DNA of 64,000 nucleotides from Tistrella bauzanensis (GTDB lineage Bacteria; Pseudomonadota; Alphaproteobacteria; Tistrellales; Tistrellaceae), in assembly GCF_014636235.1 (NCBI RefSeq), contig NZ_BMDZ01000028.1, positions 1-64,000 on the forward strand. The letters run 5' to 3'. A program made the translations under genes and the position numbers. The stretch's first letter is position 1; each line of letters starts with the position of its first letter. Below are positions 27,717 to 36,634 of the stretch, piece after piece. Below the pieces are notes generated by a model that did no database searches, was not told where the DNA came from, and worked only from the letters and a program-made list of their open reading frames with translations.

Positions 27717-28655
27717 TCAGACCGGACGGACAACGTAACCGATGCGGGGGAAGTGCACGGCAACCTCGCCCACCTCCGGATCCTCGCGGCGGATGCTGAT
27801 CCGCCGCCGGCTGGCGGCCATCACCTCGCCCTCGACCGGATCTTTGCCGAAATCGTCAGGGGTGACGGTGACCCGCGTGCCTGGTGCCGGCGCATTCTCG
27901 TCCGCCTCGCCCGTCGGGTCGGCGGCGGTCGGCGATGCCTCACGCGCGATGGCCAGCGCCTGTTCGGGCGTCATATCCTCACGCGTGCCATGGCGGAACT
28001 CGCGCACCCGGCCGGTCCATGCCTGGGCATTCAGATAGTCCGCCATCACACCGCCGACCTTGCGGCCGTTGTTCTCAAGGAACCAGATCGGGTGATAGGC
28101 GGCGAAATCGGCCAGGCTCGGCTCGTCGCCGAACAGATACAGCGATCCCTGGCCAAGCGCGTCGTCCAGCACCGCCAGCGCATTGTGGAGCTGTTCCTTG
28201 AACAGCGGGATCGCCGCCTTCATCTTCGCCACGTCGCCGCGCGGTGCGCCGTTCATCCGCGCGCGGTCGTCGATCAACTCCTGCGGCATCTTCTCGGCAT
28301 TCCAGGCCATGGCATAGCGCACGGCGGGCCAGAACAGCATCCGTTCCGCCCACAACGCATAGGCAACCAGCCCGCCCCAACCGCCGGACGCGGTACCGTT
28401 TTCAGGGAACAGGGTCGGCGACGGATGCCGCCGCTCCAATTCTTCGGCGATCAGGTTGGTATCGATATAGATGTCGGCGCCGATCTGCATCACCGGCGTG
28501 CGCCGATAGCCACCGGTCAGCGGCGTCAACTGTGGCTTCGGCGCCCAGACCGGCTGGATCACCGACTGCCAGGTCAAGCCCTTGAAGCCCATCATCAGAC
28601 GGGCCTTTTCGGCGAAGGGCGAATTATCATAGTGGTGGAGGATGATCTGCGTCAT
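27717..28655 (-). CDS. Glutathione S-transferase-like protein with extra C-terminal domain
   Basis: A 312-aa protein. The N-terminal thioredoxin-fold domain starts IILHHYDNSPFAEKARLMM, with the GSH-binding Ser/Asn position followed by the cis-Pro segment RRTPVMQIGADIYIDTNLI. The alpha-helical C-terminal GST domain runs to about residue 235. About 60 further residues (APGTRVTVTPDDFGKDPVEG onward) look like an added beta-rich domain, making it about 90 residues longer than usual GSTs. It has its own hairpin terminator. The role is probably GSH-dependent detoxification or dehalogenation; the substrate is unknown. Confidence 0.85.
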   Translation of the reverse strand: MTQIILHHYDNSPFAEKARLMMGFKGLTWQSVIQPVWAPKPQLTPLTGGYRRTPVMQIGADIYIDTNLIAEELERRHPSPTLFPENGTASGGWGGLVAYALWAERMLFWPAVRYAMAWNAEKMPQELIDDRARMNGAPRGDVAKMKAAIPLFKEQLHNALAVLDDALGQGSLYLFGDEPSLADFAAYHPIWFLENNGRKVGGVMADYLNAQAWTGRVREFRHGTREDMTPEQALAIAREASPTAADPTGEADENAPAPGTRVTVTPDDFGKDPVEGEVMAASRRRISIRREDPEVGEVAVHFPRIGYVVRPV

Positions 28656-28792
28656 CGCTCTCTCCTGTCTGCGCGGCGATGCCGTCCGCCGCCGTGGTTC
28701 GGACCACTGGTGTCGCTCTGAAGGCGATATCCTGCGGAATTTTTATACCATGGGTTATTATCGCACGTCAGCATGCCACCCTCGGTGACAGG

Positions 28793-30220
28793 TCAGATAT
28801 CCAGCGGCGGCAACGCAATCGGGCAGACCCGCTCATAGCCGCGGGCGGCGCGCAACACCAGGGCATCGGCGCCCACCGGCCCCACGATCTGCAGACCCAC
28901 CGGCAACCCGTCGCGATCGAAGCCGCAGGGAATGGACGCGGCCGGCTGGCCGGTCAGGTTGAACGGATAGCTGAACGGGGTCCAATCGTTCCATTCCGTG
29001 GAACCGGCCTGACCGGGCTGGTTCTGGCCTGTGGTGAAGGCGGTGACCGGCAGGGACGGCGTCAGGATCAGGTCATAGCGCTGGTGAAGCTCGGCCATAA
29101 CCCGCGCCAGCGCCGCCCGTTTGAACTCGGCGGTGCCGAGGTCGACGGCACTGAACCCCTGGCCGATGGCGATCGCAGCCCCCAGCGAGCGGTCGAAATG
29201 CCGGCGCTGATCCTCGCTCATACCGGCGGCCATCACCGCAGCGCCCGTCGTCCACAGGATCTGGAACATCCGGCGCGCGTCCGGCAGTGCCAGATCGATC
29301 CGCTCGACCACGGCACCCTCATTGCCGAACACCGCCACCGCGGCCGCCACGGCCGCGGCCACGTCCTCATCCACGACCTCATCATTGATCGTCGGCGCAT
29401 AGCCGATCCGCAGACCTTTGAGCCCGGCATTCAGATGGGTGGTGAAGTCCTGCGCCGGATAAGGCTGCGCGTACCAGTCGCGCCAGTCCGGCCGCGCGAT
29501 CGCGTTCAGCATCAGTGCCGCGTCGGTGACCGTGCGGGTCATCGGCCCGACATGCGCCAGGCGGGCAAAGGGGCTGGGCGGCCAGGACGGTACCCGCCCG
29601 AAGCTGGGCTTCAAGCCGAAGATGCCGGTAAAGCTTGCCGGAATCCGGATCGACCCGCCGCCATCGGTGCCAAGGTTCAGCGCGGCGATGCCGGCTGCGG
29701 CCGCCACCGCCGCTCCGCCCGACGATCCGCCGGGGGTCACCTCCGGATACCATGGATTGCGGGTGATGCCGGCAAGCGGGCTTTCCGTCACGCCCTTATG
29801 GCCGAATTCCGGTGTCGTGGTCTTGGCGATGAACACGGCGCCCGCCTCGCGCAGCCGCGCCACCGGCGGCGAGTCTTCATCCCAGGGCTGATCGGGATCG
29901 ATCGCCCGGCTGCCACGCAGGGTGGGCCAGCCGGCCGACAGCAGAAGATCCTTGATCGTCGCCGGCACGCCGTCCAGCGGCCCAAGCGCCGCCTGCCGCA
30001 TCCAGCGCGCCTCGGACTGGCGGGCGGCGGCAAGAGTGGTTTCGTCGTCGATAAACGCGCAGGGGTTCAATGTCGGCTGAACCGCCCGCGCCCGGTCCAG
30101 GCAGGCCTGTGCCACCTCCACCGGCGACAGGGCACGGGCGGCATAGGCGGCGGCAAGGGTTGCCACATCGGCGGTACACAGATCGATCGGCGGGGTGCTG
30201 CTGCCAGCGGGATACGTCAT
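28793..30220 (-). CDS. Amidase (amidase-signature family)
   Basis: A 475-aa hydrolase with the Ser-cisSer-Lys triad of the amidase-signature fold. The Lys is in PATIKDLLL near residue 83 and the Ser pair in the Gly/Ser-rich VTPGGSSGGAAVAAAAG, followed by LGTDGGGSIRIPASFTGIFG. The ATG at 30220 follows GGAGAGG by 8 nt. It is a stand-alone amidase, not GatA, since no gatBC genes are near. The gene lies 41 nt downstream of a REC-like gene and an esterase gene, so the three may be one transcript acting on amide or ester compounds. The substrate is unknown. Confidence 0.9.
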   Translation of the reverse strand: MTYPAGSSTPPIDLCTADVATLAAAYAARALSPVEVAQACLDRARAVQPTLNPCAFIDDETTLAAARQSEARWMRQAALGPLDGVPATIKDLLLSAGWPTLRGSRAIDPDQPWDEDSPPVARLREAGAVFIAKTTTPEFGHKGVTESPLAGITRNPWYPEVTPGGSSGGAAVAAAAGIAALNLGTDGGGSIRIPASFTGIFGLKPSFGRVPSWPPSPFARLAHVGPMTRTVTDAALMLNAIARPDWRDWYAQPYPAQDFTTHLNAGLKGLRIGYAPTINDEVVDEDVAAAVAAAVAVFGNEGAVVERIDLALPDARRMFQILWTTGAAVMAAGMSEDQRRHFDRSLGAAIAIGQGFSAVDLGTAEFKRAALARVMAELHQRYDLILTPSLPVTAFTTGQNQPGQAGSTEWNDWTPFSYPFNLTGQPAASIPCGFDRDGLPVGLQIVGPVGADALVLRAARGYERVCPIALPPLDI

Positions 30221-30261
30221 GGCGGAGACCTCTCCTGGTCGATGATCAACGGCCACGGCCG

Positions 30262-30891
30262 TCAGGGGGATAGGGGATCGGGCGGGCCCGGCTCCGGGGC
30301 CGCTGGTATGACATCGCCATCGGCACCCGCCGCAGCAGGCGTGGCGACTGGCACGGCATCCGGGGCAGTACCGGCTGCCCCCCGCCCCCAGTCGACAGCG
30401 GCGATATCGGCGGCGATCCGTCCGGCCAACGCCCCGCTGGCGCCGTCGCGTCTGGCCGCCGCCGGCAGCACGCGACCGCCGCCGGCAATGCGGCGCACTG
30501 CCTCCGCAACCATGGCGAACAGCCCGACCAGATCGCCGCCATCATCCAGCACGCCGGCGGCGCCGGCCGAGAGCAGTTGAGCCACCGCCGCCGGGGCCGC
30601 GGCATCGCCATAAGCCAGCACGATCAGCAGCCGGCGCGGCGGCAGGCCGGCGGCAAGCCCGCAGAGCCGTTCCAGAGCATCGATCAGCGGCTGTTGAAGC
30701 ACCAGCACGACGACCGCATCGGACACCGCGTCCATCCGGCGGCCGATATCCGCCACGTCATCCGACACATCGTCGACCGGCTCGATACCGGCCGAGGCAA
30801 GGCCGCTGCGCCAGGTCGCCAGACCCAGCGCGTCGTCACCGGTGCGGACCAGCAGCACCGCGGGGTTGGTGGGGCGCAACGCAGAGGTCAT
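30262..30891 (-). CDS. Receiver-like protein without output domain
   Basis: A 209-aa cytoplasmic protein I do not recognise with confidence. Residues 10-130 have the alternating beta/alpha pattern of a response-regulator receiver (AVLLVRTGDDALGL, VVVLVLQQPL, RRLLIVLAYGDA, LLSAGAAGVLDDGG). Neither a clear phospho-Asp nor the acidic pair is visible. The rest is Ala/Pro-rich and lacks the LuxR helix-turn-helix normally found after such a domain. It starts inside the esterase stop (ATGA), so the two genes are translationally coupled. It may be a degenerate NarL-type regulator or a partner of the esterase. Confidence 0.6.
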   Translation of the reverse strand: MTSALRPTNPAVLLVRTGDDALGLATWRSGLASAGIEPVDDVSDDVADIGRRMDAVSDAVVVLVLQQPLIDALERLCGLAAGLPPRRLLIVLAYGDAAAPAAVAQLLSAGAAGVLDDGGDLVGLFAMVAEAVRRIAGGGRVLPAAARRDGASGALAGRIAADIAAVDWGRGAAGTAPDAVPVATPAAAGADGDVIPAAPEPGPPDPLSP

Positions 30892-31934
30892 GTGCCGGAC
30901 ACGGCACCCAGGCCCCGGGCAAGCCTGTGCGCCAGGGCGTCGATGGCGGTCCGCGCATCGGCAAACCACGCGGTCATGTGCAGGAAGCCGTGGAACATGC
31001 TCTCGGCACAGACATGGCTGGCCGCCACACCGGCCGCGTTGAGCGCCATGGCATAGGCCTCGCCTTCACGCTGCAACGGATCGAATCGCGCGGTCAGGAT
31101 ATGGGCGGGCGGCAGCCCGGTCAGATCGCCATGGGCCGGTGACAGGCGCGGGTCTTCAAGCGACACGGTCTCGGGCACATAGCAGCTGCGGAACCAGCGC
31201 AACAGCCGCTCGGTCAGGAACAGCCCCTCTGCCGACCGCTTGTCGCGCGTCTGGCCAGTGCCGAGATCGGTGGCTGGATAGATCAGCAACTGAAACGCCG
31301 GCCGGGCGTCGTCCTCACGCAGCAGCAAGGTCGCGGCCGCCGCAAGATTGCCGCCGGCGCTGTCGCCCCCGACCGCGATCCGCGCCGGATCGAGCCCCAG
31401 CGTGCCGGCACGCGCCACGAGATCGCGGAAGGCCGCGACGGTATCGTCCAGCCCGGCCGGAAACGGATGCTCCGGCGCCAGACGATAATCGAGCGACACC
31501 ACCACCACACCCGATGTGATGGCCAGACGCCGGCAGATGTCATCGTGGGTTTCAAGGTCGCCCAGCACCCAGCCGCCGCCATGCATGAACAGCAGGGCCG
31601 GCAAGGCACCGTCGCCGGCCGCATCGGAACGGTAGATCCGGGCCGGCCGGTCGTCGGCGCCCCCCGCCAGCACCATCGATTTCACGGCAACGCCGGTCTG
31701 CACCGGCCCCCGGAAGCGTAGCATCGTATCGCGAAACAACGCCCTGGCTTCACCCAGCGCCATCTCGTCGTAAGGCGGCGGCGGGCTTGCCCGCAGCATG
31801 TCGATGAACAATTGCGCCTGGGGATGCAGTCCGTCGAAGGTGAACACTGCCTGGCGCGCTCCATGGTCTGGGGTGGGCCCCCGCAATGTCGCGAGGCGTC
31901 CGGTCCGGCATCCGCACAGGCCGCATGGATACAT
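30888..31934 (-). CDS. Alpha/beta hydrolase, hormone-sensitive-lipase-type esterase
   Basis: An esterase of about 319-348 aa. The oxyanion-hole motif HGGGW, the nucleophile elbow GDSAGG, the acid ARFDPLQREG and the catalytic His in MFHGFLH are all in order. A GTG at 31847 would start the protein at VFTFDGLHPQ, which looks like the natural N-terminus for the family. The ATG at 31934 adds 29 Cys/Arg-rich residues with no resemblance to it, so the start is uncertain. Downstream genes encode the receiver-like protein (4-nt overlap) and the amidase. Confidence 0.87.
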   Translation of the reverse strand: MYPCGLCGCRTGRLATLRGPTPDHGARQAVFTFDGLHPQAQLFIDMLRASPPPPYDEMALGEARALFRDTMLRFRGPVQTGVAVKSMVLAGGADDRPARIYRSDAAGDGALPALLFMHGGGWVLGDLETHDDICRRLAITSGVVVVSLDYRLAPEHPFPAGLDDTVAAFRDLVARAGTLGLDPARIAVGGDSAGGNLAAAATLLLREDDARPAFQLLIYPATDLGTGQTRDKRSAEGLFLTERLLRWFRSCYVPETVSLEDPRLSPAHGDLTGLPPAHILTARFDPLQREGEAYAMALNAAGVAASHVCAESMFHGFLHMTAWFADARTAIDALAHRLARGLGAVSGT

Positions 31935-32086
31935 GACCCCGGGAATGATCCGGCGATGTCGCCTCCGGCGTCAAGCCGTCTGTGTCGACATCATGCCCGC
32001 CATCATGCCCGCCGCCGCCTCGCAACCCATGGTTACGCCGTGTCACCGGTTGCGCAACAGCGGCGCGCCGTCGATCTGCCGAGGGG

Positions 32087-32887
32087 TCACACGCCTTCGA
32101 ACAAGGGCGGCCGCTTGTCGGAAAAGGCGCGGCGTCCTTCGACGTAATCGGCGCTGTCGAAGCACTCCGCCACCGCCTGATCGGCAATCTCGGCGGTCGG
32201 CGCGCCATCGCTGCCGATCAGGTGTTCCAGCGACAGCTTGGCCGCCTTGATGGTCAGGGGTGCCAGGCCGGCGATCGCCGCCGCCCGCTCGGTAACCACA
32301 TCGGCCAGCGCCACATGCGGCACCACATCAGATACCAGCCCCCATGACAGCGCCTCCGGGGCGGTCAGCCGCCGGGCGGTCAGCACCATCTCGCGCGCAC
32401 GGGCAAGCCCCACCGCCGTGCCAAGCCGTGCCAGCGCGTCACGGCCATAGCCGACACCCAGCCGTGCCGCCGGAATGGCGAAGACCGCCGCCTCGTCGGC
32501 GATCCGGATGTCACAGGCCAGCGCCAGATTGAGCCCGCCGCCGACACAGGCGCCATGGATCATCGCGATCACCGGCAGGCGGTGCCGCGCCAGCCGCCCC
32601 AGCACGGCACCGGTCGCCTGAGCATAGGCCGCCACCGCCTGCGGATCGCCCCGCTCCTGATCGAAGCGCGAGACATCGGCGCCCGAGGCGAAGGCATGAT
32701 GGCCTTCACCACGGACAACCAGAACCCGCACCGCCGGATCGGCCGCAAGCTCATCGAGCGCCGCCGCCATGGCATGCCACATATGCAGACCGATGGCATT
32801 GCGCCGTTCCGGGTTGTCAATGGTGAGCGTGGCGATGGCACCGGCGGTTTCGACGCGGATACGGCCGGCATCGGGCATGGGGGACAT
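32087..32887 (-). CDS. Crotonase-fold protein lacking hydratase glutamates
   Basis: A 266-aa enoyl-CoA hydratase/isomerase-family protein. The CoA/oxyanion segment FASGADVSRFD and HGACVGGGLNLALACDIRIA are clear. The two catalytic Glu of hydratases are replaced: Asn or Leu at the GGGxE position and Ala in IPAARLGVGYG. The Tyr in LGVGY lines up with the catalytic Tyr region (LGVPY) that I recall from E. coli methylmalonyl-CoA decarboxylase ScpB. It is the last gene of the TRAP/CoA-transferase operon. Decarboxylation or another Glu-independent CoA-ester reaction is more likely than hydration. That is inference. Confidence 0.85.
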   Translation of the reverse strand: MSPMPDAGRIRVETAGAIATLTIDNPERRNAIGLHMWHAMAAALDELAADPAVRVLVVRGEGHHAFASGADVSRFDQERGDPQAVAAYAQATGAVLGRLARHRLPVIAMIHGACVGGGLNLALACDIRIADEAAVFAIPAARLGVGYGRDALARLGTAVGLARAREMVLTARRLTAPEALSWGLVSDVVPHVALADVVTERAAAIAGLAPLTIKAAKLSLEHLIGSDGAPTAEIADQAVAECFDSADYVEGRRAFSDKRPPLFEGV

Positions 32888-32930
32888 GATCCGGACTTTC
32901 GTAGAAGAGGAATGGCATCTGCCAGATACT

Positions 32931-32946
32931 TGATCTGATCAGATCA
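32931..32946. promoter_or_regulatory. Perfect 16-bp palindrome at the CoA-transferase stop
   Basis: TGATCTGATCAGATCA is its own reverse complement. It covers the CoA-transferase stop codon and lies 44 bp upstream of the crotonase start. It could be an internal operator or a chance dam-like GATC cluster (three GATC-type steps). No binding protein can be assigned. Confidence 0.4.
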
Positions 32947-34189
32947 CACCACGGTCGCGCAAGCCGGCGATGTCAGCGGCGGAGAGGCCAAGTGTCGCAA
33001 GCACCCGGTCGGTATCCGCCCCCAGCGCCGGCGGCGGGCCGGCGATGCCGCCAGGGGTGGCCGCAAGTGTCACCGGCAGCCGCAGCAATGCCGCCGCGCT
33101 GTCGCCCGCATCGGCGCCCTCCGCTTCGGCCAGATCCACAGGCACCGCCAGCTTCAGATGACGGACCTGCTCATCGGCGAAGACCTGTTCCATGTCGTTG
33201 ATCGGCCCCGCCGGCACACCCGCGTCGTTCAGCATGGCGATCCATTCGGCGGCGGGTCGGGTCTCGAAGCGTTCAGCGATGATCGCGTTCAACCGGTCGC
33301 GATTGGCCGACCGCGCGGCGGCACCGGTGAAATCGGGATCGGCCAGCAGGTCGTCGAGCCCGACGGTCTGGCAGAACCGGCGCCAGATCACCTCGCCCGC
33401 GACCGCCAGATTGATCGGACGGTCGGCGGTGGGAAAGACGCCGGTCGGAATGGCGGTCGGATGGTTGTTGCCCGCCTGCCCCGGCACCTCGCCCTCGACC
33501 AGATACCGGGCGGCCTGGAAATCCATCATGAACACCTGCGCCTCCAGCAGCGAGGTGTGCAGCCACTGGCCCTCGCCGGTCGCACGGGTATGGATCACCG
33601 CGGCCAGGATGCCCAGCGCGCAGAACATGCCCGCCGTCAGATCGGCGATGGGAATACCGGCGCGCACCGGCCCCTGACCGGGCAGGCCGGTCACCGACAT
33701 GATCCCGCCCATGCCCTGAGCGATCTGGTCGAAGCCCGGCCGCCCGGCATAGGGGCCGTCCTGGCCGAAGCCGGAGATCGACGCCATCACCAGGGCCGGG
33801 TTGGCCGGCTTCAGATCATCCCAGGCGATGCCGAGACGCTGCTTCACATCGGGGCGGAAGTTCTCGACCACGACATCGGCCCCGGCGACCATCCGCCGGA
33901 ACACCGCCAGACCTTCGGGGGCCTTGAGATCGAGCGTGATCGAACGCTTGCCCCGATTGAGATTGGCGAAGTCGCTGCCGGTGCGGCCAAGCATGCCATC
34001 GCCGCCCGACGCGGTCGCGGGTGGCTCGACACGGATGACCTCGGCGCCCCAGTCGGCGAGCAGACGGGTGGCGGCGGGGCCGGAACGGACCCGGGTCAGG
34101 TCGAGCACCCGGAGGCCGGCAAGCGGCCCCCGGGGAACTGGCGATCCTGACGCAGTGTCGGCGGATTGCGGGTCACGAGGCTCCGGCAT
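32939..34189 (-). CDS. Class III CoA-transferase (CaiB/BaiF family)
   Basis: A 416-aa enzyme moving CoA between acyl groups. The N-terminal LAGLRVLDLTRVRSGPAATR and DWGAEVIRVEPP are the family signature. The catalytic Asp is in GIPIADLTAGMF near residue 190, where formyl- and succinyl-CoA transferases form the acyl anhydride. It overlaps the 3' end of the TRAP receptor gene by 17 bp and is followed by a crotonase gene. It probably loads the imported carboxylate onto CoA. Confidence 0.92.
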   Translation of the reverse strand: MPEPRDPQSADTASGSPVPRGPLAGLRVLDLTRVRSGPAATRLLADWGAEVIRVEPPATASGGDGMLGRTGSDFANLNRGKRSITLDLKAPEGLAVFRRMVAGADVVVENFRPDVKQRLGIAWDDLKPANPALVMASISGFGQDGPYAGRPGFDQIAQGMGGIMSVTGLPGQGPVRAGIPIADLTAGMFCALGILAAVIHTRATGEGQWLHTSLLEAQVFMMDFQAARYLVEGEVPGQAGNNHPTAIPTGVFPTADRPINLAVAGEVIWRRFCQTVGLDDLLADPDFTGAAARSANRDRLNAIIAERFETRPAAEWIAMLNDAGVPAGPINDMEQVFADEQVRHLKLAVPVDLAEAEGADAGDSAAALLRLPVTLAATPGGIAGPPPALGADTDRVLATLGLSAADIAGLRDRGVI

Positions 34190-35213
34190 AGCGCTTCCAC
34201 AGCTCCATCAGCTTGGCGCCATCCTCGCCATTGTCGTCGACAAAGCCCTGATAGATCGGCTTCACCATCTCGTCGACCTTCGCGCGGTCCTCGGCCGACA
34301 ACGGCACGCTCACCTTGGCCTGCGTCTTGATCTCGGCATAGAGCTTGTCCTGCTCGGCCTTGAAGTTCTCGGTCGACCAGGCAATGGTCTCGGTCACGGC
34401 CTGCTCAATCGCCTTCTGCTGGTCGGCGTCGAGCGACTGCCATTTGCGGCCGTTCATGATCAGCAGATAGGGCGACCGCACGAGATTGGCGTCAAGATGG
34501 GTCGGCGCGACGCTGGCCAGATTGTTGTTCACATAGGATGACCAGGTGGTGGCGATGCCGTCGACCGTGCCGGTCTGCAATGCCAGAAACTGCTCGGCCG
34601 CGCTCATGAACACGACCGAACCGCCAAGCGCGCGCAGGGCCTCGTCGGACAGGCCGCCCGCGCCGCGCAGCTTGCGGCCGTTCAGATCGCCGATGCCCTT
34701 GACCGGCTCACGCAGAAAGATGCCGACATCGCCCGAGCTGTTGATCACGCCCAGCATACGCACGTTGAAGCGGCCGAGCGACCGATCGATGACGTCACGC
34801 ACGGCGGGATCGGCCGCGAACTTCGCCTGCGCCTCGTCGGTATAACTGGCTGGCGGGAACGGCAGGGTGAAGATGTTCAGAAGCTTGGCCTGGCCGGTGA
34901 CATAGCCGGCATAGATCGAATACATGTCGACCGTGCCTTGCGCCGTCGCCTGAAGGCCCTCTCGGCCTTTCACCAGGCTTTCAGCGGGAAACACCTCGAC
35001 ATCGATGCTGTCCGACAGCGCCTCGACCCGGTCGGCGAAGTGCTGGGCGGTGCGGCCGCGGAAGTCTTCGGTCGCGAAATAATGGCCGAGCCGGATGGTG
35101 ACATCGGCCGCATTGGCGGCACCGGCGGCGGCGAGCGTGAGCACTGCTGCGGCGGCACCGCCGAGAATGCGGGCGCGCAGGCCCGGCAGGCGCGTGTGCA
35201 TGGACGGGGACAT
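34173..35213 (-). CDS. dctP: TRAP transporter substrate-binding protein (DctP family)
   Basis: A 346-aa periplasmic receptor with a signal peptide ending near AAGAANA|ADV. The mature N-terminus VTIRLGHYFATEDFRG is DctP-like. The family's carboxylate-binding Arg region (GRKLRGAGGLSDEALRALGG) and AVTETIAWSTENFKAEQ are present. The ATG at 35213 is chosen because GGAGG precedes it by about 10 nt. It is the third TRAP gene after dctQ and dctM, separated from dctM by a double-hairpin repeat. Presumed ligand: an organic mono- or dicarboxylate. Confidence 0.9.
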   Translation of the reverse strand: MSPSMHTRLPGLRARILGGAAAAVLTLAAAGAANAADVTIRLGHYFATEDFRGRTAQHFADRVEALSDSIDVEVFPAESLVKGREGLQATAQGTVDMYSIYAGYVTGQAKLLNIFTLPFPPASYTDEAQAKFAADPAVRDVIDRSLGRFNVRMLGVINSSGDVGIFLREPVKGIGDLNGRKLRGAGGLSDEALRALGGSVVFMSAAEQFLALQTGTVDGIATTWSSYVNNNLASVAPTHLDANLVRSPYLLIMNGRKWQSLDADQQKAIEQAVTETIAWSTENFKAEQDKLYAEIKTQAKVSVPLSAEDRAKVDEMVKPIYQGFVDDNGEDGAKLMELWKRYAGAS

Positions 35214-35244
35214 GGCGGGGTTACCTCCCATTGAGCGTTTCTTC

Positions 35245-35340
35245 TAGAGCGATTTTCGCGTCATCCGGCTCACGAAAATCGCTCTAAGGTATTCGTTTAT
35301 CGAGCATCTTCACCCGATCAGGTGGTTGCACCTGATCGGG
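35245..35340. repeat. REP-like double-hairpin element between dctM and dctP
   Basis: First hairpin: TAGAGCGATTTTCG (35245-35258) with CGAAAATCGCTCTA (35273-35286), a perfect 14-bp stem with a 14-nt loop. Second hairpin: CCCGATCAGGTG (35313-35324) with CACCTGATCGGG (35329-35340), a perfect 12-bp stem with a GTTG loop. An AT-richer linker joins them and CTCTAG-type ends flank the whole. The composition is unlike the neighbouring genes and recalls the mosaic intergenic repeats of alphaproteobacteria. Inside the operon it could protect or separate the dctP transcript. Confidence 0.7.
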
Positions 35341-35347
35341 ATCTACT

Positions 35348-36634
35348 CTAGCGGATGAAGTCGGTCACCAGTTCAGGTGCGATGCACAGGATGACGATGA
35401 CCAGAACCAGCAGGGCCATGAACGGCACGGTGCCACGCACCACCTGCCCGATGCTGGTTCCGGGCAGACAGGATTTCGCCACATACAGACACAGGCCCAC
35501 CGGCGGCGTGATCACGGCAAACGACATGTTGACGATCAGCACCATCGCGAACCAGATCGGGTCGAAGCCAAGCTGGATGATCGTCGGATACACGATCGGC
35601 ATGGTGATCAGGATGATCGAGGTCACTTCCAGGAACATGCCCAGGACGAAATAGGCCAGCATCAGCAGGGCGAAGACCGCCCAGCGCGACAGGCCCATAT
35701 GCAGCACCCATTCGCTGACCGATTGCGGCACCCGCAGCAGGCCCAGCAGATAGCCGAACAGCATGGCGCCGATCAGCACGAACATGACCATGCACGAGGT
35801 GCGGGTGGCATTGACTAGCGCGGTGCGGAAGCTGGGCCAGGTGAGCTTGCCCGACAGCAGCGCCAGCAGCAGCGCGCCGATCACCCCCACCGCCGCCGCC
35901 TCGGTCGGCGTGGCGATGCCGGCATAGATGCTGCCGATCACGGCCACGATCAGCAGCAGGGTCGGACCGGCCAGCGTCACCGAGGCCAGCCGTTCCCCCC
36001 AGGTGAAGCTGGGTCGTGTGGCACCGGGCTCTATGCCGTGACCAAGGCCGACCGCGACACCGATATACAGGCAGAACAGGGCGATGATCAGCAGCCCGGG
36101 CACCAGGCCGGCCAGGAACAGGTCGGCGATCGGGGTTTCGGTGACCACGCCATACAGGATCAGCGGCAGGCTGGGCGGGATGATCATGCCGAGCGCGCTG
36201 GAGGCGGCGACGGTGCCGGTCGACATCTCGCGGGTATAGCCGCGCCGGACCATTTCCGGAATCGCCACCCCGCCGATGACCGCGGCCACGCCGACACCGG
36301 TGCCGCTGACCGCGCCGAAGGCGGCGCAGGCGAAAACCGCGGTCATCGCCAGCCCGCCCGGCAGGCGGCTGAGCCAGCGTTCGATCGCCAGGAACAGGTC
36401 GCGGCCGATGCCGGTGAAGCTGATGATCTCGCTCATCAGAATGAACAGCGGCACCGCCGTCAGCACGAATTCGGCCGTGGCGCCCCAGCTGATATTGGCC
36501 AGCGCCGACAGCGATCCGACATCACCAAAGGCCAGCAGCCCGGCCAGGGTCGCGCCCGACAACGCGAAGCCGATCGGCACCGCGAACAGCACGAAGCCGA
36601 ACAGCAGGATAAGGGCAACGATGCCACCGGTCAT
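35348..36634 (-). CDS. dctM: TRAP transporter large permease (DctM family)
   Basis: A 428-aa inner-membrane protein with about twelve helices. DctM hallmarks include ALGMIIPPSLPLILYGVVTETP and the C-terminal NMSFAVITPPVGLCLYVAKS. It transports the ligand with sodium or proton coupling, together with DctQ and DctP. The start overlaps the dctQ stop by 4 nt (ATGA). Confidence 0.95.
   Translation of the reverse strand: MTGGIVALILLFGFVLFAVPIGFALSGATLAGLLAFGDVGSLSALANISWGATAEFVLTAVPLFILMSEIISFTGIGRDLFLAIERWLSRLPGGLAMTAVFACAAFGAVSGTGVGVAAVIGGVAIPEMVRRGYTREMSTGTVAASSALGMIIPPSLPLILYGVVTETPIADLFLAGLVPGLLIIALFCLYIGVAVGLGHGIEPGATRPSFTWGERLASVTLAGPTLLLIVAVIGSIYAGIATPTEAAAVGVIGALLLALLSGKLTWPSFRTALVNATRTSCMVMFVLIGAMLFGYLLGLLRVPQSVSEWVLHMGLSRWAVFALLMLAYFVLGMFLEVTSIILITMPIVYPTIIQLGFDPIWFAMVLIVNMSFAVITPPVGLCLYVAKSCLPGTSIGQVVRGTVPFMALLVLVIVILCIAPELVTDFIR

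Noticed and set aside
28793..30220. GatA subunit of the Glu-tRNA amidotransferase
   Set aside because: The amidase signature is shared, but gatB and gatC are absent and the neighbours are an esterase and a pseudo-receiver gene.
35245..35340. A simple bidirectional terminator
   Set aside because: Two independent perfect stems with distinct loops and no U tract, placed inside an operon, fit a repeat element better than a terminator.
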